This document shows, piece by piece, positions 7,970 through 16,589 of a DNA stretch of 19,607 nucleotides (its first letter is position 1; each line of letters opens with the position of its first letter). The DNA is from JASFYU01 sp045046905. Lineage in GTDB: Bacteria; Bacteroidota; Bacteroidia; Flavobacteriales; Flavobacteriaceae. The notes under the pieces are model-generated. The model did no database searches. It saw nothing but the letters and a program-made list of their open reading frames with translations, and was not told the origin of the DNA. The stretch covers positions 1 to 19,607 of the forward strand of contig JASFYU010000194.1 in assembly GCA_045046905.1 (NCBI GenBank). Direction: 5' to 3'. The position numbers were made by a program, and so were the translations under genes.

Positions 7970-8004
7970 TAAATCAAACCAAAAGCCCTGTATTACACAG
8001 GGCT
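7970..8004 (-). terminator. Rho-independent terminator candidate after the LamG lipoprotein gene
   Basis: A perfect 8-bp stem AGCCCTGT/ACAGGGCT with a 5-nt loop (7984-8004) is followed on the minus strand by TTTTGGTTTGATTT. It lies about 95 bp past the LamG-protein stop codon and about 80 bp before the phosphodiesterase start. It probably ends, or attenuates, the transporter transcript there. The T-tract is interrupted, so readthrough is likely. Confidence 0.6.
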
Positions 8005-8098
8005 AGTGGCCTAACTAAAAAAACAAACTCAAAAAACTTACTTTATTGTTATAATTCAATATGTGACTATTGATATCTTGTATGGTATTTCTCAGTTT

Positions 8099-9649
8099 TT
8101 ATTCACTTAATAAAGCAGTGATTTCATCAATAGTAAGTGCTTTGTTATAATATTTTAATTCATCCATAAGTCCCGTCATAGCTGCACGTCTGTCATCACC
8201 TGCATTATATGCTCCTGTACCATCCTCCCAAAGTGTTAAAGGATAATCATTGACCTCGTCATACAATGAGCCAGCTAATTGTGTTAAATCGGTTCTTTCG
8301 GGCTCGGTCGTAGAATTGAATTCTACACCGTCGATATAGGTAGATAATTCTCCATTGGTTTGATCATAAACCAAGGTTGCCATATGCCATACATCATCCG
8401 ATATAGATGGAGCCTGTGGGTCACATGCTGCTGCTCTCCAATCTAATCTGTTTCCATCTTGTTTTGGGTTACCGGCAACATTTATTATCCAACCATGGTC
8501 TGTTCCATTGCCTGGTGCATATTCATGACCATCATCAGTACATAGCAACCAGCCTGGATTTCCACCACTTCCCCAATCTTTATTGCCTATGATTACTGGA
8601 TCAGAATCTGTTCCTGCCAGTTTAATCCATAAATTAATAGAGAAATCTTGAGTATTAGAGGGTCTTAATAAATCATGTTTAGGAAAGGTTGCGAATGCAC
8701 CGGCATTAAATCTGACAACTTGTCCTCTTGTTGCATCATCAATAAATTCAACATCTGCGATTGCGGTGGCTCCTATAATAGCATCAAATTTGTTTCCACT
8801 AATATCTTTCATGTCGGTGTCAAAAGGTAAATGCAGTACCAAATCGGTTGCACTACCTGCTGTTGTTGTAAAACTCCAGGATGTTGCATCAGTGAATCCG
8901 CTGAAACCATTTCCTGCAATGTCTTTAATAACCCCTGCTTCGATTTTTACATAATAATCTTGTCCAAAAGAAAGACTAGGAATCAGAGCAACCATAATAT
9001 CAGCTCCATCTATGGTAACGGAAGCACCTTCTATATCAACTGTGGCTACGGCGACATCACTGCTATCGTAAACTACTATATTTCCTGATCCGGCCTTGAC
9101 ATCTTCGTTAAAAGTTAGTTTTATAGAAGTTACAGTAGCATCTGTAGCATCGTCCATCGGAAGAAGTTGCGCTATTTCAGGAGCCTCTGTGTCTCCAGCG
9201 TTTCCACCAGAGGTAAATGTCCACGCCTCATTGTCAGGCATTCCAAAATAAAGATTTCCGGCAGTATCCTTAACTATTCCGGCATCTATTACTATATTAT
9301 AGTCACGTCCTGATAAAAAATCTTGTGGATTAATAGTGAGTATCCTGCCCACATTAGTGATAGTAACTTGATCTGAATTGATATCAATAACCTGTGTAGC
9401 TTCGGGTACATCTGCAGTAATGGTGATATTTCCCGATCCTTTTTCAATGATATTATCAAAGGTCAATACTAAATCACTACTTAAATCAACACCACCGACC
9501 CCTGAAACAGGATTGTAACTTATTACATAAGGGTTAATGATATCGCCATCTAATTCATCATCGTCTGAACATGAAATTGTAATGGTCAGTACCATTAGAA
9601 TGCTAGCTGCTATATAATAGTAAAACGATTTATTTTTTTTAGTTTTCAT
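8099..9649 (-). CDS. Surface lipoprotein with two Ig-like domains and a LamG/concanavalin-like domain
   Basis: This 516-aa protein starts with a lipoprotein signal peptide ending TISC (C27), followed by SDDDE. Such acidic residues after the cysteine are typical of surface-exported Bacteroidota lipoproteins. Two similar Ig-like modules of the SbsA/Big_5 type (about 37-150 and 155-265) share the pattern LTF.....GSGNI...D, then G..YYV.I.AG.IKD.AGN, and end in W.FT. A LamG/concanavalin-like jelly roll follows (about 268-510: LVLHLPFDTDMKDISGN, LWIKLAG, GLMDELKYYNKAL). No catalytic motif is apparent. It sits directly after SusD, where SusE/SusF-type surface glycan-binding proteins are usually encoded, so a role in capturing the target polymer is likely. 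A LamG enzyme of unknown activity cannot be excluded. Confidence 0.82.
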   Translation of the reverse strand: MKTKKNKSFYYYIAASILMVLTITISCSDDDELDGDIINPYVISYNPVSGVGGVDLSSDLVLTFDNIIEKGSGNITITADVPEATQVIDINSDQVTITNVGRILTINPQDFLSGRDYNIVIDAGIVKDTAGNLYFGMPDNEAWTFTSGGNAGDTEAPEIAQLLPMDDATDATVTSIKLTFNEDVKAGSGNIVVYDSSDVAVATVDIEGASVTIDGADIMVALIPSLSFGQDYYVKIEAGVIKDIAGNGFSGFTDATSWSFTTTAGSATDLVLHLPFDTDMKDISGNKFDAIIGATAIADVEFIDDATRGQVVRFNAGAFATFPKHDLLRPSNTQDFSINLWIKLAGTDSDPVIIGNKDWGSGGNPGWLLCTDDGHEYAPGNGTDHGWIINVAGNPKQDGNRLDWRAAACDPQAPSISDDVWHMATLVYDQTNGELSTYIDGVEFNSTTEPERTDLTQLAGSLYDEVNDYPLTLWEDGTGAYNAGDDRRAAMTGLMDELKYYNKALTIDEITALLSE

Positions 9650-9677
9650 TGTATCTATATTAATATTCTTATTTATT

Positions 9678-9799
9678 TTATTCCCACTAGTGGGTTTATT
9701 ACCCCGACACCTGCCTACCGCAGGCAGGCTTTCGCGTCGAAATAAATGATTAGTTCCTTATTAATGCCTCTCTGGGCCTGGCCCGAGCTTGATTACTTA
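9678..9799 (-). repeat. Dispersed intergenic repeat, copy C
   Basis: Read on the minus strand it runs AAGTAATCAAGCTCGGGCCA, then GAGAGGCATTAATAAGGAAC, ATTTCGACGCGAAAGCC, a CCTGCCT-gcggt-AGGCAGG stem-loop (9710-9728), GGGTAATAAACCCACTAGTG and GGAATAAA. CCCACTAGTGGG is a perfect 12-bp palindrome. The copy begins immediately at the SusD stop codon and ends about 30 bp before the start of the LamG-lipoprotein gene. Confidence 0.75.
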
Positions 9800-11344
9800 G
9801 TCAACGTCCCACCAAACTCGGGTTGAGATTACGTCTCCTTCACCACCTAACATATTTACCGCCTCTTGGTAATTATCGGAGTTAACCGATTGCTCATCTG
9901 CGGGGTAAATATATCGTACGGGTACGAACCCAATAGAATCATCACCGGCTACTATGGTGGGCACTCCTACTCTCCTCCATTCAGACCAGGCCTCAAAACC
10001 GACTAAAAATAATGACAGCCATTTTTGGGTATATATCTTGTTCAATTTTTCCTCTTGAGTGCCGGTATAGGCAACGGCAGTTTGGCCATAATAGCTGGGT
10101 GGCGGTATCAACTGTGCCTTGGTTGGTACACCAAAATTATCTGGAACCCGGCTTGCGTAATACTCAAATTGATCTCGAATACCATTTAAATAATAGGTTT
10201 CGGCATCACCAGTGGTTATATACCCTTTCTCTCTGGCCTCGGCAAGTATAAACTGCACCTCTGAATAGGGCATGAAAACGCTTTGTGCTGCATTGGGCGA
10301 TACGATTTCGGTATCATATTGTCTTGGTGCGAACAATAGCCCCATTAGCGATTGATTTGCCGGCCCACCATTGAAAGCTGATAAGTCTGAAATTCCGTTA
10401 GGCACTCCAAAATATTCAGGAGTCGCAGTATCTATGGTAGCAGATGTTGGCAAGGCAAATGCAGCTATACGTGGATCGTTAATCCCCTTTAGTATAGTTT
10501 CCATATTGAGTGACAATCTAGTAGATGAAGCTGATGAAAAATCACTTACATTACCTGTATAGGCTGGGTGTTGATTGGGCACTTCATCTAAATACTGAAG
10601 GGCAGCTTGATCCAAGTGCGAAGTGAACAAGGGATAGGCAGAAGGGTTACTCACGATTTTTTGCATCTCGGCCGAAGGGTCTTTTCTATCGGATTGTCGT
10701 AACAATATGCGAAGATGCAGACCGTTTGCAAATTTCCTCCAATTTTGCACATCACCGTCGTATAGAATATCAGCCTCTACGGCTTCTGTTGTACTACCCA
10801 ACAAACTGTTGGCCCTTTCTAACTCATTGAGGATTCCGCTATAGACGGCCTCTTGAGTGTCATACTTTGGAAAATTAATATCTTCCCTAGCACTGCCGGC
10901 CTCATTATACGGAATAGGACCAAAATTATCGGTAATGTTCTGAAACATCCAAGCCCGTATTGTTAATCCGATACCCACATAATTTTGCAGCTCCTGTTCC
11001 TCGGCTGTGGCAATCATAAAATCAACATCTTTTAAGGTGCGATAGAAATCCCAGCCGTACCTACCTACTTCTGCTCTGCTAAAATCAGCGAAAGAGCTTA
11101 CGAAAAAAGTGGATATTTGATCCGAGATAACCGCACCTCGGTTAAAGGAGTTACTCCAATTTTCATTTGCCAGATCCTTGATAATCTTTGCCAGCAATAA
11201 TGAGGGACTATCAATGCGGTCTGGTGCGTTAGGGTTAGTATTGATTTCTTCAAAATTATCGGTACACGAAATGGTTATGAATATCGCGCTTAATCCTAAA
11301 ATTAAAAATTTATATATTTTTCTCATCGTATATCTTTTTAGCAT
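9797..11344 (-). CDS. susD-like: SusD-like outer-membrane nutrient-binding lipoprotein
   Basis: This protein of 515 aa is a SusD/RagB-type surface lipoprotein that forms the lid of the SusC channel and hands glycan fragments to it. The signal peptide ends ITISC (C27) followed by TDNFEEINTNPNAPD, the usual SusD mature N-terminus. Helical TPR-like segments follow (IGLTIRAWMFQNITDNFGPIPYNEA near 125-150; WRKFANGLHLRILLRQSDR near 200). The C-terminal part carries SEVQFILAEAREKGY and SEWRRVGVPT, typical of the family. The start overlaps the SusC stop (TAATG), indicating translational coupling. A second ATG six codons in (11326) would give the equally good leader MRKIYKFLILG and may be the true start. 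The substrate cannot be read from the sequence. Confidence 0.94.
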   Translation of the reverse strand: MLKRYTMRKIYKFLILGLSAIFITISCTDNFEEINTNPNAPDRIDSPSLLLAKIIKDLANENWSNSFNRGAVISDQISTFFVSSFADFSRAEVGRYGWDFYRTLKDVDFMIATAEEQELQNYVGIGLTIRAWMFQNITDNFGPIPYNEAGSAREDINFPKYDTQEAVYSGILNELERANSLLGSTTEAVEADILYDGDVQNWRKFANGLHLRILLRQSDRKDPSAEMQKIVSNPSAYPLFTSHLDQAALQYLDEVPNQHPAYTGNVSDFSSASSTRLSLNMETILKGINDPRIAAFALPTSATIDTATPEYFGVPNGISDLSAFNGGPANQSLMGLLFAPRQYDTEIVSPNAAQSVFMPYSEVQFILAEAREKGYITTGDAETYYLNGIRDQFEYYASRVPDNFGVPTKAQLIPPPSYYGQTAVAYTGTQEEKLNKIYTQKWLSLFLVGFEAWSEWRRVGVPTIVAGDDSIGFVPVRYIYPADEQSVNSDNYQEAVNMLGGEGDVISTRVWWDVD

Positions 11345-14300
11345 TAGAATTTCATATTTAGATTGAAGCCTACACTCTTTGTCGAGGGAAGGCTCATGTT
11401 TTCAAAGCCTGGTATCAGGCCACTTCCTCCCGTTGCAGTTGCTACTTCTGGATCAAAGTGCTGATTGCTATCGGGTGTCCATAAAAACAAATTTCGGCCG
11501 ACTATAGAGAACTGAACATCTTGTATTGCACCATTGAACCATTCATTCGGAAATTTGAACCCAAATTTCAATTCACGAAGTTTTGCATAGGTAGCATCGA
11601 ATAATTGTGCCTCACTGATATGATCTATCGATTTATGAAATTGCCGTGCATCAGTACCATAGATTCCTTCACTAAAAGTACCATCGGTACTCGTTGAATT
11701 AGGAACGTAGGAACCATCTACTAGTTGAGCGGCACCTACTTTATAGTAAGGATCGTCATATTCGGTGCCAACGGCTCTCGCTGATCTACCTACGGCAGTT
11801 TCAATCAATTGACCTGCTCCAATAGCCTTATTGTAGAATCTTGAAATGAATTCTCCTCCCCAGTGTACATCGATCAAGGCCGATAGGCTAAAATTCTTAT
11901 AGGTAAATGTATTGCCCATACTACCCAGCCAATCTGGATTAAAGTTGCCAAGATGAATCTGTTCTGAGGTAGCTCGTGGTCGCCCATTGTCAAAGATTAT
12001 TATTTCACCCTGCATGGGGCCGCTTGCGACACGTTGATATCCTGGACCCCAAATGGCACCCATTTTTTCGCCGATTCGAGCCTGAATAGACCCATCTTCG
12101 CCTGGTGCCTGCTGAACAATAGCAGTAATACCATCTGCAAGATCAAGCACTTTTCCCTCATTTTGCGAATAATTTAAAATAAGGTTCCATTCAAAACCAT
12201 TCTCCAACTTTAGGGGCGTTGCATTTAACATGACTTCAAACCCCTTGTTTTGAATCTCACCTGCATTAATCACTCTATCACCGTAACTTGTAGAAGCAGC
12301 TAAGGGAACCTGTATGATTTGATCCTTAGACCGCGTATCATAATAGGTTACATCTAAACCAAGTCTATTATTAAAAAGCCTGATATCGGCACCAATCTCA
12401 TAGGTGGTAACCGTCTCTGGCTTTAAATTATTGTTCAACAATGAATTACCACTACTAAGTGAAGAATTGGATCCCCATGTACCCGCAAATCCGAATGTAT
12501 TATTCAGATTATAAGGGTTCGTATCGCTACCCACTTGTGCGGCCCCCAATCTTAATTTAGCCATAGATACCCATTTGGGCATGGGTAAAAGTTGATCTAC
12601 CAGAGTACTCAGCGAAATTGACGGATAGAAATAAGAGTTGTTTTTGGTTGGCAGCGTACTTGACCAATCATTTCTTGCTGTAATATCCATGAAAAAGGTA
12701 TTGTTGTAGTCAAAATTTGTAAAAGCGTACAAACTATTAACAACTTTTTCACTGTTGGCAGATTGTATTACAACATCAGCGGAACTGTTGGCAATAGAAT
12801 AAATACCAGGAATCAGTAGTTGTGGAGCTTCTGTAGAACGGTTTCTTCGATTTCTTTTCATATGGTTACCACCACCAGAAATAATATAATTGAACTTGTC
12901 GCCAATTATATTTTTATATCGAAATAAGAAATCAAAATTATTTTCCTCAAAAAATCTTGTAACCTCTCGATACGCTCCTAGTTCTTTTCCTACAGTACTC
13001 AGAGCCCAACGCATAGGTCTAAAATCATTGGAAAAATCAGTACCCGCTCTAGTGGTAAGTGAGATATGATCCGAAAAATCATAGGTAAGGCTTACATTGC
13101 CATAAATGCGATTTTTATTCTGTGCCCTTGTATTTTCATTCTGGTAAAAGAAGGGGTTGTTATGATTTTCGCCATAGTTGTATTGAAATTGTCGCGTGTC
13201 TTCAAAACCTTCTTGCCAATAATCTCGTAAGGCATCAATATCCATATTACGAACTGACCAATTCATAAAATACATGATCGATCGTCGCCCGTAGCCCGTT
13301 TCAGGTCTGTTACTACTTTCAGAGTTGATATAACTCATGGCAGCATTCACCCTGAATTTGTCAGTTAGGTTGTAACTCGATTTAAATGCAATGGTATTTC
13401 GCTTCAAATCATTGTTAGGAATGGTACCTGTTTGGTCAAGGTTGGTATAGGATAGTCTAAAATTACCCTTATCATTAGAACCTGTTACTGCTATATTATT
13501 GTAAATCGAATAGCCGGTATTAAAAAAGTCTTTGATGTTATTGGGGCGTGATATCCAGGGTGTAGGTATGACTTCTCCCCGGTTTGGGTTCGATACATCA
13601 CCACCTCGCATTCTTCCCAAAGTAGGTGAATGAAATTGTCTTTCAAGGGTGCCCACATCTAATCTTGGACCCCAACTTTCATCATAGCTATCTTGGATAC
13701 CATCTGGATAAATAGACGAACTGGCTCCAAAATTTGATCCTTCATAATCTCCATTCTTACCCCCACCAAATTCATTTTGAAACTTCGGAAGCCTTAAAAT
13801 GGTCTGAATGGTGGTTCCTGAGGTGAATGATACTCCTAGGCCGTGACCATTTTTTCCTGACTTGGTGGTTATTACAATAGCGCCATTGGCAGCTCTTGAC
13901 CCATAAAGGGCTGCTGCTGCTGGGCCTTTTAAGACAGTCATTGATTCTATATCTGCAGGATTGATTTCCGATGCACTGTTACCATAATCAACATTTGTTG
14001 AATTATCGGTGCCTTCATTTCCGACCGGTATGCCATCAACAATGTAGAGCGGTTCATTGTTTCCGAAATTCAGAGAGCTCTCACCCCTAATAACCACTCT
14101 TGAAGAAGAGCCTACAGCACCTGACGAGGTGATATTCACTCCCGCAATTTTACCTGACAATGAATTGACAAAATTGCTTTCGCGTGCCTCATTTAGGTCA
14201 TCGCCCTGCAATTCCTGTACCGCATAGCCCAGACTTTTCTTAGCTCTAGAGATACCTAGGGCCGTCACTACAACTTCATCAAGAGCGGCAGTATCTTCTT

Positions 14301-14934
14301 CTAGAGTTACATTAACTTCGGTACTGGTACCAATGGTAACTTTCGTGGTCTTCATTCCCAAAAAAGAAAATATCAGCACATCGCCATCATTGGCCTCAAT
14401 ATTGAAATTGCCATCGAAATCGGTCTGGGTACCTGTTATGGTGCCATCAACTAAAATATTTACTCCTGGCAATGGTATACCCGAGCTATCGGTCACCGTA
14501 CCAGAAATTTGGATTTGAAGGTCTGCCTCGTCAACATTGGCTGGAAGGCTTTGTGTGTCCCTTACTATTACTTTTCTTAAGATTATCTGCCGATCTTTTA
14601 TACTATAGAGAACATTGTTTTTCTTCAAAATGCCATCTAATACATTGTAAATTGTTGCCTGCTTAAAAGTAACCGAACCTTTTTTGTTTTTTAAAACAGG
14701 CAATAGCTCATCATTGTAAACAAATACAAATTCACTTTGATTTTCAATACTTTCAATGATATCCAAAATGGAAATATCCTTAAATTGAAGGTCTAATTTT
14801 GTTTTTTGAGCATATGAGTCCGTAAAAGAATACAAGGTGAAAATCACCAATACTATTGTCGTACATTTCATAAAATAGCTAATTTTGTCTCGAATATTCA
14901 ACGGACAATGGTAAGAGAGTTCTTTTAATTTCAT
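11344..14934 (-). CDS. susC-like: SusC-like TonB-dependent transporter with N-terminal STN signalling domain
   Basis: This 1196-aa outer-membrane protein has a long N-region and signal peptide ending near residue 42 (DSYAQ). Residues about 45-121 are an STN domain (TKLDLQFKDISILDIIESIE), the periplasmic module that contacts FecR-type anti-sigma factors. A carboxypeptidase-regulatory-like domain follows (about 143-213: ISGTVTDSSGIPLPGVNILV). Then come a TonB box (LDEVVVTALG, 218-227), a plug with the family blocks PLYIVDGIPV and GPAAAALYGSRAANGAIVITTK, and a 22-strand-type barrel ending in phenylalanine. With SusD it imports fragments of the target polymer using TonB energy. The STN domain plus the adjacent sigma/anti-sigma genes indicates that substrate binding induces the locus by trans-envelope signalling. 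Confidence 0.96.
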   Translation of the reverse strand: MKLKELSYHCPLNIRDKISYFMKCTTIVLVIFTLYSFTDSYAQKTKLDLQFKDISILDIIESIENQSEFVFVYNDELLPVLKNKKGSVTFKQATIYNVLDGILKKNNVLYSIKDRQIILRKVIVRDTQSLPANVDEADLQIQISGTVTDSSGIPLPGVNILVDGTITGTQTDFDGNFNIEANDGDVLIFSFLGMKTTKVTIGTSTEVNVTLEEDTAALDEVVVTALGISRAKKSLGYAVQELQGDDLNEARESNFVNSLSGKIAGVNITSSGAVGSSSRVVIRGESSLNFGNNEPLYIVDGIPVGNEGTDNSTNVDYGNSASEINPADIESMTVLKGPAAAALYGSRAANGAIVITTKSGKNGHGLGVSFTSGTTIQTILRLPKFQNEFGGGKNGDYEGSNFGASSSIYPDGIQDSYDESWGPRLDVGTLERQFHSPTLGRMRGGDVSNPNRGEVIPTPWISRPNNIKDFFNTGYSIYNNIAVTGSNDKGNFRLSYTNLDQTGTIPNNDLKRNTIAFKSSYNLTDKFRVNAAMSYINSESSNRPETGYGRRSIMYFMNWSVRNMDIDALRDYWQEGFEDTRQFQYNYGENHNNPFFYQNENTRAQNKNRIYGNVSLTYDFSDHISLTTRAGTDFSNDFRPMRWALSTVGKELGAYREVTRFFEENNFDFLFRYKNIIGDKFNYIISGGGNHMKRNRRNRSTEAPQLLIPGIYSIANSSADVVIQSANSEKVVNSLYAFTNFDYNNTFFMDITARNDWSSTLPTKNNSYFYPSISLSTLVDQLLPMPKWVSMAKLRLGAAQVGSDTNPYNLNNTFGFAGTWGSNSSLSSGNSLLNNNLKPETVTTYEIGADIRLFNNRLGLDVTYYDTRSKDQIIQVPLAASTSYGDRVINAGEIQNKGFEVMLNATPLKLENGFEWNLILNYSQNEGKVLDLADGITAIVQQAPGEDGSIQARIGEKMGAIWGPGYQRVASGPMQGEIIIFDNGRPRATSEQIHLGNFNPDWLGSMGNTFTYKNFSLSALIDVHWGGEFISRFYNKAIGAGQLIETAVGRSARAVGTEYDDPYYKVGAAQLVDGSYVPNSTSTDGTFSEGIYGTDARQFHKSIDHISEAQLFDATYAKLRELKFGFKFPNEWFNGAIQDVQFSIVGRNLFLWTPDSNQHFDPEVATATGGSGLIPGFENMSLPSTKSVGFNLNMKF

Positions 14935-14964
14935 AAATTGTGTTCGTTTTAATTAAACATTATT

Positions 14965-15017
14965 CCTGTTAACCAATAACAGGTTTAGCGGCCAGGGAAT
15001 GCACTAACATTCCCTGG
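14965..15017 (-). promoter_or_regulatory. Two tandem stem-loops in the susC leader
   Basis: The first stem in the direction of susC transcription is a perfect 10-bp CCAGGGAATG/CATTCCCTGG (14992-15017, 6-nt loop). The second is a perfect 7-bp CCTGTTA/TAACAGG (14965-14983, 5-nt loop), about 30 bp before the susC start. On the plus strand the first is followed by six T's, so it would act as a terminator against rightward transcription. On the minus strand it lacks a U-tract, so it is more likely an mRNA processing or stability element separating fecR from susC. Confidence 0.55.
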
Positions 15018-15020
15018 TTT

Positions 15021-15085
15021 TTTATACTCACCAATGGGCTTATTACCCTCTCAATAACTATTAGGGCTGCATCGAGGTAGTTTAC
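15021..15085 (-). repeat. Dispersed intergenic repeat, copy D (internally deleted)
   Basis: On the minus strand it starts AAGTAAACTACCTCG.TGCAGCCC, with the first GTAA providing the FecR stop codon, and ends GGTAATAAGCCCATTGGTGA then GTATAAAA. The central CCTGCC stem and GGCATTAAAAGG part are missing. It lies upstream of the susC leader hairpins. Confidence 0.6.
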
Positions 15086-16275
15086 TTTATCTCATATTTC
15101 TTGGTATCAATTTTATCTAATTTTAAAGCTGCTGCCGCAGCGAAATTTGCAAGGGTTTTTTCAACATCGTCATTCAGGTCTAATTTTCCACTAATACGAA
15201 TTTCATTCCCTGAAGATGGCGTAATGTCTATTTGAATATTATAAAACCGTTCAATCTTCTTGGCAATTTCAACTATGGATCTACTCTCAAATTGCAATAG
15301 GCCCTCTCTCCAAAGTATATAATTAGCTGCATTTACCTCTTTTACAGCAATCTCTTTATCAGATTTTCTCCAAGTCAGCAACTCACCCGGTTTCATTTTC
15401 GTTTTCTCGGAATACAGAAAATTAATCACTTTGTTAATATGTACTTCACCTTCTGCTAAGACCGTTGCTATATAATCATCAGATGAGTATGATGATACAT
15501 TGAATTTCGTGCCTACTACTTCAATCTCAAATTCCTTTTCCAATGTTTTGACCACAAAGGGGCGATTTTTATTTGTCGTCACTTCAAAAAAGGCCTCTCC
15601 GTCTAAAAAAACCTTTCTTTGATTACCGATGAACTTTTTCGGAAAAATAAACCGGGACCCCGCATTAAGGTGTACTATAGAACCATCTGCCAGTACTATT
15701 TTACTGCGTTTTCCAAAGGGTACAATCAATTGATTAAGAACTTCTTTTTTAATCGCCGCCTGTGAATGGTTTAGAGTGTCATTCTGGTTCACGATAACAT
15801 CACCTGAATGTGTGTATTCGATGGTTGATTGGGTCTTGGGTATCACTAATTGTTTTCCTGAAGTAAGAATCAATTGTGTTTCGGTAATAGAATCAATAGC
15901 GGTACTCAGCATATCTTCTAAGGGAAACTCCTCTTCCCAGATAGATTCAGAAACAAAATAAACACCCAATCCAAAAATGAAAATTAACAATGCGGCATAT
16001 CGCATTACCTTCAATGATATGCTCCGAATCGTAGAGCGTTTTCCTTGGTTTACACCAAGCATAACGGCATTGAAAATTGCTTTACTCTCTTTCTCCGTAA
16101 GATGAATATCATCTGTTTTTAAAGCGAGTAGTATTTTTCTAAGTTGATCAATTGTTTCTCTTTCATCAGGATGGTTTGTACGATACGTTTCCCAAAAAGT
16201 AGTATTGTCCACCGTTGGCTTATATACCCAGTTCGTAAAACTCTCATCTTCTAAATATTTCGAAAATAATTGCAT
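15082..16275 (-). CDS. FecR-family anti-sigma factor
   Basis: This is a 397-aa inner-membrane protein. The cytoplasmic N-terminal part (about 1-88) should bind the ECF sigma factor. A single transmembrane helix lies at about 89-108 (LKVMRYAALLIFIFGLGVYF). The periplasmic FecR domain is at about 185-290 (VPFGKRSKIVLADGSIVHLN, KVFLDGEAFFEVT, VVGTKFNVSSY), followed by a DUF4974-type C-terminal domain at about 325-397 (LLQFESRSIVEIAKKIERFY), which is structurally STN-like. It keeps the sigma factor inactive until the STN domain of the neighbouring SusC signals that substrate is present. The gene follows the sigma gene after a 314-bp gap and precedes susC. Its stop codon lies in a repeat copy. Confidence 0.93.
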   Translation of the reverse strand: MQLFSKYLEDESFTNWVYKPTVDNTTFWETYRTNHPDERETIDQLRKILLALKTDDIHLTEKESKAIFNAVMLGVNQGKRSTIRSISLKVMRYAALLIFIFGLGVYFVSESIWEEEFPLEDMLSTAIDSITETQLILTSGKQLVIPKTQSTIEYTHSGDVIVNQNDTLNHSQAAIKKEVLNQLIVPFGKRSKIVLADGSIVHLNAGSRFIFPKKFIGNQRKVFLDGEAFFEVTTNKNRPFVVKTLEKEFEIEVVGTKFNVSSYSSDDYIATVLAEGEVHINKVINFLYSEKTKMKPGELLTWRKSDKEIAVKEVNAANYILWREGLLQFESRSIVEIAKKIERFYNIQIDITPSSGNEIRISGKLDLNDDVEKTLANFAAAAALKLDKIDTKKYEIK

Positions 16276-16589
16276 GTATTGGTTTGTGTCTTTGTTCTAT
16301 AAGGGCATTGAACTAGAACTTGTAGACACTTTTTTAAATGTTTTTTTATAAAACATTACAAATAAATGCCAACTGACTTAAAAACAATGTGTTGTAAAAT
16401 CAACAAGCTCGACCCAAGGGTACGAGATATGCTTCCGAATAAACATTTTTCATTCTTATACCTGAGTTCGACCTAAGATTTTATCTACAGAATACAAATA
16501 TTAGGTGGAACTTAGGTTCTTAGGCAAGCCCACCTTTGCCGTCAGGCAGGCGGGTTAAACTCACAATGAGGGACTAAAAGTAGGTGGAA
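16276..16589. other. 314-bp gap between sigma and anti-sigma genes
   Basis: No gene is seen. The gap contains a repeat copy (16521-16578), a 7-bp inverted repeat ACCTAAG/CTTAGGT (16471-16517), a stem CTCG-ACCC/GGGT-CGAG with one bulged base (16408-16426) and an AT-rich stem AATGTTTT/AAAACATT (about 16338-16358). Sigma and anti-sigma genes are normally much closer together. The hairpins between them could lower anti-sigma expression or provide processing sites, but this cannot be settled from sequence. Confidence 0.5.
16521..16578 (+). repeat. Dispersed intergenic repeat, copy E (degenerate)
   Basis: The order TAGGCAAGCCCAC, TGCC-gtca-GGCA stem, GGCGGGTTAAACTCACAATG, AGGGACTAAA matches the start, stem and end of the fuller copies, with large deletions. 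It ends about 12 bp from the sigma-factor stop codon. Confidence 0.55.

Noticed and set aside
15018..15023. True terminator of a plus-strand gene at the T-run after the 10-bp stem
   Set aside because: No plus-strand gene lies upstream of it; the left side is covered by susC on the other strand.
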